41,935 bases of DNA from Asaia bogorensis (GTDB lineage Bacteria; Pseudomonadota; Alphaproteobacteria; Acetobacterales; Acetobacteraceae): NCBI GenBank assembly GCA_945874805.1, contig CAMCJI010000007.1:1-41935 (forward strand), in the 5' to 3' direction. Shown here piece by piece: positions 17,284-25,457 of this stretch. Positions within the stretch are counted from its first letter, which is position 1, and the number at the start of each line of letters is the position of its first letter. The translations under genes were made by a program, and so were the position numbers. The notes under the pieces were generated by a model. It was given only the letters and a program-made list of their open reading frames with translations, was not told the origin of the DNA and did not search any database.

Positions 17284-18332
17284 GCCGTCTCTCTCTCGAA
17301 GCCCTCCGCCGCACCTACGGCGCCACGGTCGCGGTCGATCGCGTCGATCTGGAGATGGCCCAGGGCGAACTGGTCGCCCTCCTCGGCCCGTCCGGCTGCG
17401 GCAAAACCACCACCCTGCGCATGGTCGCCGGCTTCGTCGCCCCGACGTCCGGCACGGTGCGCATCGGCGGCAATGACGTCACCCGCATGCCCCCCTACGC
17501 GCGCGACACCGGCATGGTCTTCCAGGGCTACGCGCTGTTCCCGCACATGACGGTCGCCGAAAACGTCGGCTTCGGCCTGGAAATGCGCAATATCTCCCGC
17601 CCCGAGCGCGAGCGCCGCATCACCGAGGCCCTGCGCCTCGTCCGGCTCGACGGCCTGGCCGAGCGCCGCCCCAGCCAGCTCTCCGGCGGCCAGCAGCAGC
17701 GCGTGGCCCTCGCCCGCGCGCTCGTGGTCAATCCCGCCGTTTTCCTGCTGGATGAGCCGCTCTCCAACCTCGACGCCAGGCTGCGCGCCGAGGTCCGCGT
17801 CGAAATCCGCGCGTTGCAACAGCGCCTGGGCCTGACCACCCTGTTCGTCACCCACGACCAGGAGGAGGCGCTGACGATGGCCGACCGTCTCGTGGTGATG
17901 GACCACGGCCGCGTCCGCCAGATCGGCACGCCCGAGCAGGTCTACGAATACCCCGCCGACCTCTTCGTCGCCGGCTTCCTCGGCCGCTGCAACATTTTTC
18001 GCGGCGCACCGGAATCCGGCGGCTTCCGCTGCGGCGCCAGTCTGCTGCCGGCTCCGCCGGGCAGCGGTGGCGCGCTCGTCGTCCGCCCCGAACGTGTGCA
18101 GCTCACCCCCGGCACCCCGGGCGGCGCGCTGACTGGCCGGGTGGAGATGGTCACCTATCTCGGCAGCGGCACGGACTGGCATGTGGAAACCCCCGCCGGG
18201 CGGGTGCTGGTCACCCACCCCACCCCCGCGCCGGACGACCCGCTGCGCAAGCTGGCGGCCGGTGATATCGTGTCTTTGGACTGGGATGCCGCGGCCGCCC
18301 GGCTGCTGGCCGACGAACCTACAGGAGACTGA
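17280..18332 (+). CDS. ABC transporter ATP-binding protein, PotA type
   Basis: A 350-residue ATPase with GTG start. Walker A GPSGCGKTT is at about 36-44, the Q-loop Gln at 82, the signature LSGGQQQR at 134-141, Walker B VFLLDEP at 154-160 and the switch His192. The C-terminal part (about 235-350) is a TOBE-like regulatory domain (VRPERVQLTPG). It energises the importer formed with the permeases at 16477 and 20391. Start and stop are tightly packed with neighbours: GTGA overlap upstream and a 3-base gap to the binding protein gene. It has no partner requirement visible outside the operon. Confidence 0.96.
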   Translation: MSRLSLEALRRTYGATVAVDRVDLEMAQGELVALLGPSGCGKTTTLRMVAGFVAPTSGTVRIGGNDVTRMPPYARDTGMVFQGYALFPHMTVAENVGFGLEMRNISRPERERRITEALRLVRLDGLAERRPSQLSGGQQQRVALARALVVNPAVFLLDEPLSNLDARLRAEVRVEIRALQQRLGLTTLFVTHDQEEALTMADRLVVMDHGRVRQIGTPEQVYEYPADLFVAGFLGRCNIFRGAPESGGFRCGASLLPAPPGSGGALVVRPERVQLTPGTPGGALTGRVEMVTYLGSGTDWHVETPAGRVLVTHPTPAPDDPLRKLAAGDIVSLDWDAAAARLLADEPTGD

Positions 18333-18335
18333 CGC

Positions 18336-19364
18336 ATGACCCTTCCGCTCAGCCGCCGCGGCCTGATCGCCGGTGCCTCCGCCCTCGCCTTGACCCCGCA
18401 GGCCGCCCGCGCCGCCGGCCAGGTCGTCGTCGGCACCTGGGGCGGGGACTATGCCGCCCTGCTCTCGGAGAATATCGACAAGCCGCTGCTCGCCCCCAAG
18501 GGCATCGAAGTGGTGCAGGACATCGCGACCCAGGATCCCCGCAAGACCAAACTCACCGCCGAACGCGGCCGCCGCGGCACGCTCGATGTCGCCTGCCTGT
18601 CGGACATCGACTGCTACAACATGTCGCTGCTCAATGTGTGGGAGCCGCTGAGCGAAGCGAACGTGCCCAACATCAAGAACATCCTGCCCTCGCTGCGCAC
18701 GCCCTACTCGATCAACCAGATCTATTCCGGCCTCGTCGTGCTGTACAACCCGGATCGCGTCAAAGGCGGCATCAAGTCCTTCGCCGATCTGTGGGACATC
18801 AAGCACAAGGGCCGTGTCGGCCTCGTCGATATTCAGTATCTCTATAACATCGCCATGGCCACCGTCGCCCACGGCGGCAAGATGACCGACCTGGAGCCGG
18901 GCAAGAAGGCGCTGATGGACATGAAGTCGCGCATCCAGCCGAAGCTCTATCCCTCCAACGAAGCCATCGCCGTCGCCCTGAAGGGCGAGGAGATCGACAT
19001 GACCGTGCTGTGGCTGGCCCGCGGCATGTTCTGGAAGAAGGGCGGGGTGAACCTCACCCACGCCGTGCCCAGCGAGGGCGCCATCACCTACTCCTCGGGC
19101 GCCGGCGTGCCGAAGAACGCGCCGAACAAGGCCAACGGGCTCACCTATCTCAACGCCATGCTCGAACCCGCCGGCCAGCAGCGCTTCGCCGAGCGGATGT
19201 TCTTCTCGCCCACCATCGCCAATGCCGGCGTGCCGGACGAGCTGATGCGCAGCATCGGCTTCACCGAGGCCGAACAGGCGAAGTTCAACTCGCCCGACCT
19301 CGACTACATGGCAAAGAACGTCTCGCAGCTTCTCGATTTCTGGAACAAGGAGTTCAAGGCATGA
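18336..19364 (+). CDS. ABC transporter substrate-binding protein, PotD type (first of tandem pair)
   Basis: A 342-residue periplasmic binding protein with a twin-arginine-type signal (LSRRGLIAGASALAL) and probable cleavage after RAA near residue 28. The mature N-terminus GQVVVGTWGGDY is the first strand of the polyamine/iron-type (PBP type 2) fold. The family also includes opine and other small-molecule binders, so the ligand is not certain. AGGAGA lies seven bases before the ATG. It is closely related to the next gene; both share AGQVVVGTWGGDYA and the ending DFWNKEFKA, which points to a tandem duplication followed by divergence. It has a GRVGLVDIQYLYN segment in the hinge region. Confidence 0.93.
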   Translation: MTLPLSRRGLIAGASALALTPQAARAAGQVVVGTWGGDYAALLSENIDKPLLAPKGIEVVQDIATQDPRKTKLTAERGRRGTLDVACLSDIDCYNMSLLNVWEPLSEANVPNIKNILPSLRTPYSINQIYSGLVVLYNPDRVKGGIKSFADLWDIKHKGRVGLVDIQYLYNIAMATVAHGGKMTDLEPGKKALMDMKSRIQPKLYPSNEAIAVALKGEEIDMTVLWLARGMFWKKGGVNLTHAVPSEGAITYSSGAGVPKNAPNKANGLTYLNAMLEPAGQQRFAERMFFSPTIANAGVPDELMRSIGFTEAEQAKFNSPDLDYMAKNVSQLLDFWNKEFKA

Positions 19365-20377
19365 TCGCTCGCCGTACGCTTTTGGCCGCCGCCGGTGCGG
19401 CTGCCATCGCCCGCCCCGCCCGCGCTGCCGGCCAGGTCGTCGTCGGCACCTGGGGTGGCGACTACGCCGAACTGCTCGGCCGCAACTTCGAAAAGCCGAT
19501 CCTCGGCCCGCAGGGCATCGAGGTCCTGCAGGACCTCGGCAGCCCGGACGCGCGCAAAACCAAGCTCACCGCCGAACGCGCCCAGCGCCGCGGCAGCATG
19601 GATGTGGTGCACCTGTCCGACGTGGACATGTACCAGATGAAGCTGCTCGGCGTGTTCGATGACGTGCCGTTCGACAAGCTGAAGAACGGCGGCAACGTCG
19701 TCGCTTCGCTGAAGAAGTCCTACTGCATCCCCCACATCGTCTCCGCCCAGGTGATCATCTACAACCCCGAGAAGGTCACCACCCCGCCCAAGGGCTTTGC
19801 CGACCTGCTGGACCCGAAATACGCCGGCCGCGTCGGCATCTCGGACCCCAACTTCAACGTCATCATGTACGGCGCGGCAGTGGCCGGCGGCGGCTCGATG
19901 ACCAATTGGGAAGCCGGCAAGAAGGTCATGATGGACCTCAAGAAGCTCAAGGCGCAGCTCTACCCCTCGCATGAACAGCTCGCCACCGGCCTGAAATCCG
20001 GCGACGTCTGGATCGCGCCGATGTGGCTGGCCCGCGGCTTCATGTGGAAGAAGGGCGGCGTCAAGCTCGAACACGCGGTGCCGGAGGAAGGCGCCATCCC
20101 CGTCGTCTTCGAAGCCGCCGTGCCGAAGAACGCCCAGAACAAGGCCAACGCCTGGGCCTATCTCGACGCTATGCTCGACGCCCAGGCCCAGCTCGGCTTC
20201 GCCGACCGCATGGGCTACGGCCCCACGGTGACCAACGCCACCCTGCCCGGCGACCTCGCCGGCGCGGTCAGCTTCACCCCCGAACAGGCCGCGAAGTTCC
20301 GCCTGTGGGACTACGACTACGCCGCCCGCGCCAACCCGAACATCCTCGATTTCTGGAACAAGGAATTCAAGGCCTGA
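19361..20377 (+). CDS. ABC transporter substrate-binding protein, PotD type (second of tandem pair)
   Basis: A 338-residue paralogue of the preceding binding protein. Its signal has an RR pair (MIARRTLLAAAGAAAIARPARA) but is shorter, and the mature protein again starts GQVVVGTWGGDYAELL. Conserved blocks with the first copy are RKTKLTAER, PSHEQLA/PSNEAIA, WLARGFMWKKGGV and PKNAQNKAN. Differences cluster in DVVHLSDVDMYQMKL and SDPNFNVIMYGAA, where the ligand would sit, so the two probably bind different but related solutes. ATG overlaps the stop of the first copy (ATGA). Confidence 0.93.
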   Translation: MIARRTLLAAAGAAAIARPARAAGQVVVGTWGGDYAELLGRNFEKPILGPQGIEVLQDLGSPDARKTKLTAERAQRRGSMDVVHLSDVDMYQMKLLGVFDDVPFDKLKNGGNVVASLKKSYCIPHIVSAQVIIYNPEKVTTPPKGFADLLDPKYAGRVGISDPNFNVIMYGAAVAGGGSMTNWEAGKKVMMDLKKLKAQLYPSHEQLATGLKSGDVWIAPMWLARGFMWKKGGVKLEHAVPEEGAIPVVFEAAVPKNAQNKANAWAYLDAMLDAQAQLGFADRMGYGPTVTNATLPGDLAGAVSFTPEQAAKFRLWDYDYAARANPNILDFWNKEFKA

Positions 20378-20390
20378 CCGGACCCGCCCG

Positions 20391-21212
20391 TTGATCGCCC
20401 TCGTCGTCCCCGCCGGGCTGCTGGTGCTCGCCATCATGGTGGCGCCGATGCTGCTGCTGTTCCGCTACTCGCTGAACGAGTACAGCCCGACCGAGCTGAT
20501 GATCGAGGCGACCACCGCCGCCAACTACATCAAGGCGGTCACCGACCCGTACTACCGCGGCGTGCTCGGCCAGACCCTCTGGGTCGCCGGCCTGAGCACG
20601 CTGCTCGCCTTGGCCCTCGGCTTCCCCGCCGCCTACGCGCTCGCGCGCATGGGCGGCCGCTGGAAGGCCTGGATGACCCTGCTCACCGTCTTCCCGCTGA
20701 TGGTCGGCAACGTCGTCCGCGCCGCCGGCTGGATGACGGTGCTGGGCAACACCGGCATGGTCAACGCCGGCCTCAAGGCGCTCGGCTTCGCCGGCGTGCA
20801 GATGATGTACACCCCCGGCGCGGTGGTCGTCGGCATCGTCACCGTCGTGCTGCCCTACATGATCCTCACGCTGGCCAGCATCATCGAGCGCATCCCCCGC
20901 TCCCTGGAGGAAGCGGCGCTGAACATGGGCGCCAAACCCTTCACCGTCTTCCGCCGCGTCGTCTTCCCGCTCTCGCTGCCCGGCGTCATCGCCGGCTGCG
21001 CGCTGGTGTTCATCCTCTGCATGAACGCCTACGCGACCCCGCTCCTACTCGGCGGCCCCCGCTTCAAAATGATGGCCCCGGCCGTCTACGACCAGTTCGT
21101 GCGCACCACCAACTGGCCCTTCGGCGCGGCGCTGGCCTTCATTCTGCTGTTCGTCACCCTCGGCCTGACCCTGCTCGGCAGCGCCCTCTTGCAGCGGCGC
21201 TACCGGGCCTGA
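20391..21212 (+). CDS. ABC transporter permease, PotB type
   Basis: A 273-residue permease with six hydrophobic helices and the EAA loop SLEEAALNMGAKPFTVFRRV. It pairs with the PotC-like permease at the head of the operon. The start is probably TTG at 20391 (13 bases after the previous stop); it has no clear ribosome site, so translation may depend on coupling, and a later ATG at 20436 would remove part of the first helix. The family prefers a short cytoplasmic N-terminus, so the TTG is favoured. It converges on the MmgE/PrpD gene 25 bases away. Confidence 0.9.
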   Translation: MIALVVPAGLLVLAIMVAPMLLLFRYSLNEYSPTELMIEATTAANYIKAVTDPYYRGVLGQTLWVAGLSTLLALALGFPAAYALARMGGRWKAWMTLLTVFPLMVGNVVRAAGWMTVLGNTGMVNAGLKALGFAGVQMMYTPGAVVVGIVTVVLPYMILTLASIIERIPRSLEEAALNMGAKPFTVFRRVVFPLSLPGVIAGCALVFILCMNAYATPLLLGGPRFKMMAPAVYDQFVRTTNWPFGAALAFILLFVTLGLTLLGSALLQRRYRA

Positions 21213-21237
21213 GTGCCGGGGCTACTCCCCCGCCCGC

Positions 21238-22632
21238 CTACTCCCCCGCCAGCCGGATCGCCGGCACGGACAGCCGCATCAGCCCGGCCACTTCGTTGGC
21301 CCGATCCAGCCCCAGCACCGCCTCCGCCAACGCCGCCGACGGCCCGGCCCCCAGCACGCTGTCCACCAGGCCGGCAAACTTCGCCCGCAGCTCCGCCTCG
21401 CTGAGGAAGTTGTCCGGCTCGCCCTTCGGCACCGTCACCATCTTCTGGAACACCTGCCCGCGCGCATGCACGGTCACCTTGCCGCCCATGTTCTCCGGGA
21501 AGATCGCCTGCACGTCGTCGTCCTGCTCGCACACCACCTTCGGCAGCAGCCCGCGGATCGTCGGGTCGAACAGATTGCCGTAGCTGTCCCAGCCCATCGC
21601 CCCCGTCGCCAGCGCGCTCGCCAGCACGAACGGCCCGCTGAACTGCCCGTCCACCACATTGCGCGGATCGGCCCGCTTCGCCGCCGGCTCGCCCACCAGG
21701 ATCATCCCCGACCGCGACGTGCCATAGGTGATCCGCTCGATCTCCTCCGGCTTGAGGTCATGCAGCGCCCGCAGATCGAGCATCGCGTCGATCCCCGCAT
21801 GCCCATACCGGCAGGAGGGATACGGCTTCACCGCCGTGCGCATCAGCTCCCATTCGACGCCCAACCCCTGCAACGCCCGCTCCGGCACCGGATTCGGCGC
21901 ATAGGCCCGCAGGAACCCGGCCTTGCCCTCGAACGCCTCCGCCGCCCCCTTGAACCCCTCGCGCGCCAAAGTCGCCGCCGCCAGCCCGTTCATCGCCGCC
22001 CAGCCGACCTGGAACCGCTTGGTCCACGCCCCGTTCGCCAAAAACTGCAACGACCCCGCCGCCTGGCTCAGCGCAATCCCGAACGCGCTCGCAGTCGCCG
22101 CCGCATCCAGCCCGAAAATCCGCGCCGCCGCCGCCGCCGCCCCGAAGGCGCCGCAGGTCGCCGTCGGATGGAACCCCCGCGCATAATGCTCGCCCGCCGG
22201 CAGCGCCAGCGCCACCCGGCACGTCACCTCATACCCCGCCACGATCGCCGCCAGCACGGTTGCCCCCGAGGCACCCACCATCTCGCCCGCCGCCAGCGCC
22301 GCCGGGATCACCGGCGCGCCGGGATGCAGGCTGCCGGCCGCATGCGTGTCGTCGAAATCGAGCGAATGCGCGGTCACGCCATTGATGAACGCCGCGCCCG
22401 CCGCGGTCCACCCGCCGGCATCGCCGAACACACCGAAACGCCCGCCCTCGAACCCCAGCGCCCGGGCGGCCGACAGCAGCGGCGGCGTGCTCTCCGCATC
22501 ATGCCGCCCGCGCACCATATTGCCGACGAGATCGAGCAGCAGAAACCGCGTGCGCTCCCGCACCTCGGCCGGCAGCGCCTCCCACTGGATCGCCGCGGTG
22601 AACTCGGAGAGAATTCTGGTGACTTCGGTCAT
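21238..22632 (-). CDS. MmgE/PrpD family protein (2-methylcitrate dehydratase-like)
   Basis: A 464-residue member of the MmgE/PrpD family, which includes 2-methylcitrate dehydratase, cis-aconitate decarboxylase and many uncharacterised proteins. Typical blocks are DLVGNMVRGRHDAES, FINGVTAHSLDFDDTH (the metal-free active-site region with the Asp/His cluster), HPGAPVIPAALAAGEM, GYEVTCRVALAL and HPTATCGAFGAAAAAA. The start MTEVTRILSEF is chosen over a longer frame because upstream residues lack family character, with GGGACGAG upstream. Its physiological substrate is unknown. It points toward the ABC importer operon, and no prpB/prpC genes are near, so a methylcitrate-cycle role is not supported by context. 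Confidence 0.9.
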   Translation of the reverse strand: MTEVTRILSEFTAAIQWEALPAEVRERTRFLLLDLVGNMVRGRHDAESTPPLLSAARALGFEGGRFGVFGDAGGWTAAGAAFINGVTAHSLDFDDTHAAGSLHPGAPVIPAALAAGEMVGASGATVLAAIVAGYEVTCRVALALPAGEHYARGFHPTATCGAFGAAAAAARIFGLDAAATASAFGIALSQAAGSLQFLANGAWTKRFQVGWAAMNGLAAATLAREGFKGAAEAFEGKAGFLRAYAPNPVPERALQGLGVEWELMRTAVKPYPSCRYGHAGIDAMLDLRALHDLKPEEIERITYGTSRSGMILVGEPAAKRADPRNVVDGQFSGPFVLASALATGAMGWDSYGNLFDPTIRGLLPKVVCEQDDDVQAIFPENMGGKVTVHARGQVFQKMVTVPKGEPDNFLSEAELRAKFAGLVDSVLGAGPSAALAEAVLGLDRANEVAGLMRLSVPAIRLAGE

Positions 22633-22695
22633 GGCGCTCGTCCCGTTGGTTGCCCGCAGTTTCGCACCACCCCGGCCGAGGCTCAACCCATGCCG

Positions 22696-23469
22696 TCAGT
22701 CGGCGAGTTCCACCAGCACCGGCACATGATCGCTCGGCTGCTCCCGCCCACGCTCATCCCGATCGGCCGCGCACGCCACCAGCCGCTCCGCCAATGTCGG
22801 CGACAGCAGCGCATGGTCGATCCGCAGCCCCACATCGCGCGGCCAGGCGCCCGCCTGATAATCCCAGAACGTGTAATGCGCCCCCGTCGGCTGCAACGCC
22901 CGCAGCGCATCCGTCAGCCCCAGCCACAGCATCGCCCGGAACCGCGCCCGCACAGCCGGCCGGATCAGCGCATCCCCGTCCATCAGCGCCCCGCGTGCGA
23001 AATCGACATCCGCCGGCGCCACGTTCCAATCCCCCAGGATCGCCAGCGGCACATCCGCCTCCAGCAGCACCTCGGCCCGCGCCCGCAACGCATCCATCCA
23101 GGCGAGCTTGTACGCGAGCCCGGCCTCGCCGCCGGAATTGCCGTTCGGCAGATAAATGCCGATGACGGTCATCCCCCCCGCCTCGATCTCGATATACCGC
23201 GCCTGCGCATCCCCCTCCGGCAGGCCGGGCAAAGCGGTATGCGTCACCGTGAACGGAATCCGGCTCAGCACCGCCACCCCGTTATAGGATTTCTGCCCCA
23301 CCACCGCGCAGGAATACCCCAGCGCCTCGAAGCCGGCGGCCGGGAACTGCGGCGCCTCGCACTTGATCTCCTGCAACACCAGCACATCCGGCTGCACCCG
23401 TTCCAGCCAGGCGCAGATATGCGGCGCCCGTAGCCGGACGGAGTTGACGTTCCAGGTCGCGAGCTTCAC
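22696..23469 (-). CDS. xthA: Exodeoxyribonuclease III
   Basis: A 257-residue AP endonuclease/3'-5' exonuclease of the ExoIII family. Motifs in order are LATWNVNSVR, VLQEIKCE with the metal ligand Glu34, GIYLPNGN, LGDWNVAP, RDVGLRIDHALLS and the final SDHVPVLVEL with the catalytic Asp-His pair. It incises DNA at abasic sites in base excision repair. It is followed 7 bases upstream of its own start by the end of erpA on the same strand, so erpA-xthA are likely cotranscribed in that order. Confidence 0.96.
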   Translation of the reverse strand: MKLATWNVNSVRLRAPHICAWLERVQPDVLVLQEIKCEAPQFPAAGFEALGYSCAVVGQKSYNGVAVLSRIPFTVTHTALPGLPEGDAQARYIEIEAGGMTVIGIYLPNGNSGGEAGLAYKLAWMDALRARAEVLLEADVPLAILGDWNVAPADVDFARGALMDGDALIRPAVRARFRAMLWLGLTDALRALQPTGAHYTFWDYQAGAWPRDVGLRIDHALLSPTLAERLVACAADRDERGREQPSDHVPVLVELAD

Positions 23470-23476
23470 GCCCGGA

Positions 23477-23812
23477 TCATTCCACCGAAAAACTCGTCCC
23501 GCACCCGCAGGACGACACCGCCTGCGGATTGCGCACCGTGAAATGCGCCCCCATCAACGCATCGGAAAAATCCAGCTCCGACCCCGCCAGCAGATCGAGG
23601 CTCGCCGGGTCGATGAACACCCGCGCTGCGCCCTGGTCCACCACCACGTCCTCATCCTCCGGCGCGGTGCGCAGATCAAACTTGTATTGAAACCCGCTGC
23701 ACCCCCCAGCCTCCACCGTCAGCCGCAGCGCATACCCGCCGCCCTGGCCCTCGCTGATCTCAGCAATCCGCGCAGCAGCGCGATCGGTGACGCGGAACGG
23801 AGTCTCAACCAT
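23477..23812 (-). CDS. erpA: Iron-sulfur cluster insertion protein, ErpA/HesB/IscA type
   Basis: A 111-residue A-type carrier. The three invariant cysteines are present: Cys38 in EAGGCSGFQY and Cys102 and Cys104 in SSCGCGTSF. These proteins hold and deliver Fe-S clusters to apo-enzymes in the cytoplasm. The chosen ATG (23812, MVETPFRV) has GGGATGGA upstream; an ATG four codons earlier (23824) is possible. In many alphaproteobacteria erpA lies next to dgt and xthA, as here. It is divergent from dgt, with a gap of about 320 bases that holds T-rich hairpin repeats. Confidence 0.93.
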   Translation of the reverse strand: MVETPFRVTDRAAARIAEISEGQGGGYALRLTVEAGGCSGFQYKFDLRTAPEDEDVVVDQGAARVFIDPASLDLLAGSELDFSDALMGAHFTVRNPQAVSSCGCGTSFSVE

Positions 23813-23876
23813 GTGCGTGTCCATCCCAGCAACATAGGGCTTCCCGCACGCCGATTGAAGGGGCGGCGGGAAGCGG

Positions 23877-23936
23877 GAACAAAGCAAGTGGCAGGAAGAA
23901 TCTTCTTTTTTGGAAAAAAAGAAGCAAAAAACTTTT
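23877..23936 (-). repeat. T-rich hairpin repeat, copy 1 (inverted)
   Basis: A run of T and A bases unlike the surrounding sequence: CTTCTTTTTT at 23902-23911, GG, then AAAAAAAGAAG at 23914-23924, followed by CAAAAAACTTTT. The arms pair as an almost perfect hairpin. On the minus strand it matches copies at 24044 and 25937, and the similarity extends outward through a segment reading CTTCCTGCC then CTTGC. It lies between erpA and dgt. Confidence 0.8.
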
Positions 23937-23941
23937 ACCTG

Positions 23942-23987
23942 GGCTTCGCCGCCAACCCGCAACGATGATTCCAGAGCCGGCGAAGCC
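23942..23987. repeat. GC-rich inverted repeat nested between two T-rich repeats
   Basis: GGCTTCGCCG at 23942-23951 and its exact reverse complement CGGCGAAGCC at 23978-23987 can form a 10-bp stem with a 26-base loop. It sits between the inverted copies at 23877 and 24044, although not at their exact centre. Confidence 0.7.
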
Positions 23988-24043
23988 AAAAAATCCCCCG
24001 ACCAACAAACCCGAACCCCGCAATCCCACCCCACCCAACGGGC

Positions 24044-24104
24044 AAAGTTTTTTTGCTTCTTTTTTTACAAAAAAAGAAGGCGCTTCCTGCCGCTTGCCTT
24101 CCTG
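24044..24104 (+). repeat. T-rich hairpin repeat, copy 2
   Basis: AAAG plus a seven-T run, GC, then a hairpin with arms CTTCTTTTTTT and AAAAAAAGAAG around AC (core 24044-24079). This is followed by CTTCCTGCC and CTTGCC. It is inverted relative to copy 1 and about 30 bases before the dgt start. Confidence 0.8.
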
Positions 24105-24134
24105 CCACCCCCGGTTTCCGGCTAACACGTCAGG

Positions 24135-25286
24135 ATGACCGATCGCGCCCCCTGGGCCGTGCGGGCCGAGACCTCGCGCGGCCGCCTGCACCCCGAACCC
24201 GAGAGCCCCACGCGCAGCCCGTGGCAGCGCGACCGCGACCGCGTGATCCACAGCTCAGCCTTCCGCAAGCTGCAGTATAAAACCCAGGTTTTCGTCAATC
24301 ACGAGGGCGATTTCTACCGCACCCGCCTCACCCACAGCATCGAAGTCGCCCAGATCGCCCGCTCGATCGCCCGCGAACTGCGGCTGGACGAAGACCTCAC
24401 CGAGGCGCTGGCGCTGGCGCATGACCTCGGCCACCCCCCCTTCGGCCATGCCGGGGAGGAGGCGCTGCACGCCGCGATGAAGCCCTTCGGCGGTTTCGAC
24501 CACAACGCCCAGTCGCTGCGCGTCGTCACCCTCCTCGAAGCCCGCTACGCCGCCTTCGACGGCCTGAACCTGACATGGGAGACGCTGGAGGGCCTGGCCA
24601 AACACAACGGCCCGCTCCGCCACCCCCCGCCCTACGTCGCCGAATACGACGCCCGTCACAAGCTCGACCTGCACACCCACGCCTCCGCCGAAGCCCAGGT
24701 CGCCGCCCTCGCCGACGACATCGCCTACCACGCCCACGACCTCGACGACGGCCTGCGCGCCGGCCTGTTCGACGTCGGCGACCTGCACCACCTGCCCGTC
24801 GTGGGCGAAGCCCTCGCCCGGGCCCGCATGGCCAGCCTGGACATGCCGCCCCCGCGCCTGCGCCATGAGACGATCCGCCGCGTCATCAACGCCATGGTCG
24901 ATGACCTCGTCGCCGAATCCCGCCGCCGCATCGCCGCCCTGGACCCCGAGGACGCGCAGGTGATCCGCCGCGCCAAGAAGCCGGTCGTCGCCTTCGCAGC
25001 CCCGATGGCCGAAGCCAACCGTGTCATCAAGGAATTCCTCTTCGCCCGCATGTACCGCCACTGGCGGGTCAACCGCATGGCGATGAAGGCCAAGCGCCTG
25101 ACCGGCGAAATCTTCACCATCCTCCACCCCGACCCCGCCCTCCTGCCGGACGACTGGCGCGCCAGGGCAGGGGAGGGCGGCACGGCGCGGGCCGCCAGCA
25201 TCGTCTGCGACTACATCGCCGGCATGACCGACCGCTTCGCCCGCGACGAACACCTGCGCCTCACGGATCTGTCGGTTTCGGGCTAA
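24135..25286 (+). CDS. dgt: Deoxyguanosinetriphosphate triphosphohydrolase-like protein
   Basis: A 383-residue HD-domain dNTPase. The metal-binding HD residues are visible: His67 in RLTHSIEVAQIARSI, His96-Asp97 in LALAHDLGHPPFGHAGE, and a later Asp in LADDIAYHAHDLDDG. GFDHNAQSLRV at about 120-130 matches the substrate pocket of the family. These enzymes split dNTPs to nucleosides and triphosphate and influence dNTP pools. The start MTDRAPWAVRAE with ERSRGR-like ETSRGRLHPE fits relatives. The promoter would lie in the repeat-bearing gap upstream. The next gene on this strand begins about 170 bases on. Confidence 0.95.
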   Translation: MTDRAPWAVRAETSRGRLHPEPESPTRSPWQRDRDRVIHSSAFRKLQYKTQVFVNHEGDFYRTRLTHSIEVAQIARSIARELRLDEDLTEALALAHDLGHPPFGHAGEEALHAAMKPFGGFDHNAQSLRVVTLLEARYAAFDGLNLTWETLEGLAKHNGPLRHPPPYVAEYDARHKLDLHTHASAEAQVAALADDIAYHAHDLDDGLRAGLFDVGDLHHLPVVGEALARARMASLDMPPPRLRHETIRRVINAMVDDLVAESRRRIAALDPEDAQVIRRAKKPVVAFAAPMAEANRVIKEFLFARMYRHWRVNRMAMKAKRLTGEIFTILHPDPALLPDDWRARAGEGGTARAASIVCDYIAGMTDRFARDEHLRLTDLSVSG

Positions 25287-25326
25287 AAACCTATCCACCT
25301 GGCGACGGCATTCCCCAGCTCCACCC

Positions 25327-25355
25327 GTCATCCTGAGGCCCTTGCCGAAGGATCC
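25327..25355. repeat. Short imperfect palindrome of REP type (CATCCTGAGG ... CGAAGGATC)
   Basis: GTCATCCTGAGG followed by CCCTTGC and CGAAGGATCC forms arms ATCCT/AGGAT with an internal GAGG/CTTG mismatch region. The pattern CATCCTGAGG...CGAAGGATC is a common dispersed intergenic repeat in proteobacterial genomes. Only one copy is seen in this window, so its status as a repeat rests on prior knowledge. Confidence 0.45.
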
Positions 25356-25437
25356 ACGCTTTTCCGCTCGACCAAGCGATTCTCAATTCAAGAAAAAATT
25401 CTCTATCGAAGCCAAAAACCCTCGACATTCCGTCGAT

Positions 25438-25452
25438 GTTCTTCTAATGTTC
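25438..25452 (+). promoter_or_regulatory. Candidate alphaproteobacterial LexA (SOS) box
   Basis: The bases read GTTC-TTCTAAT-GTTC, an exact match to the direct repeat GTTC-N7-GTTC recognised by LexA in alphaproteobacteria, with the AT-rich spacer those sites usually have. It ends five bases before the ATG of the small ORF at 25458. The 90 bases upstream are unusually AT-rich for this window, as expected of a promoter. LexA binding here would block that gene, and possibly argS downstream. Confidence 0.55.
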
Positions 25453-25457
25453 TAACC

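Noticed and set aside
21238-22632. Methylcitrate-cycle assignment (prpD) for the MmgE/PrpD protein
   Set aside because: No prpB, prpC or acnD neighbours are present and the family covers several reactions, so no gene symbol was given.
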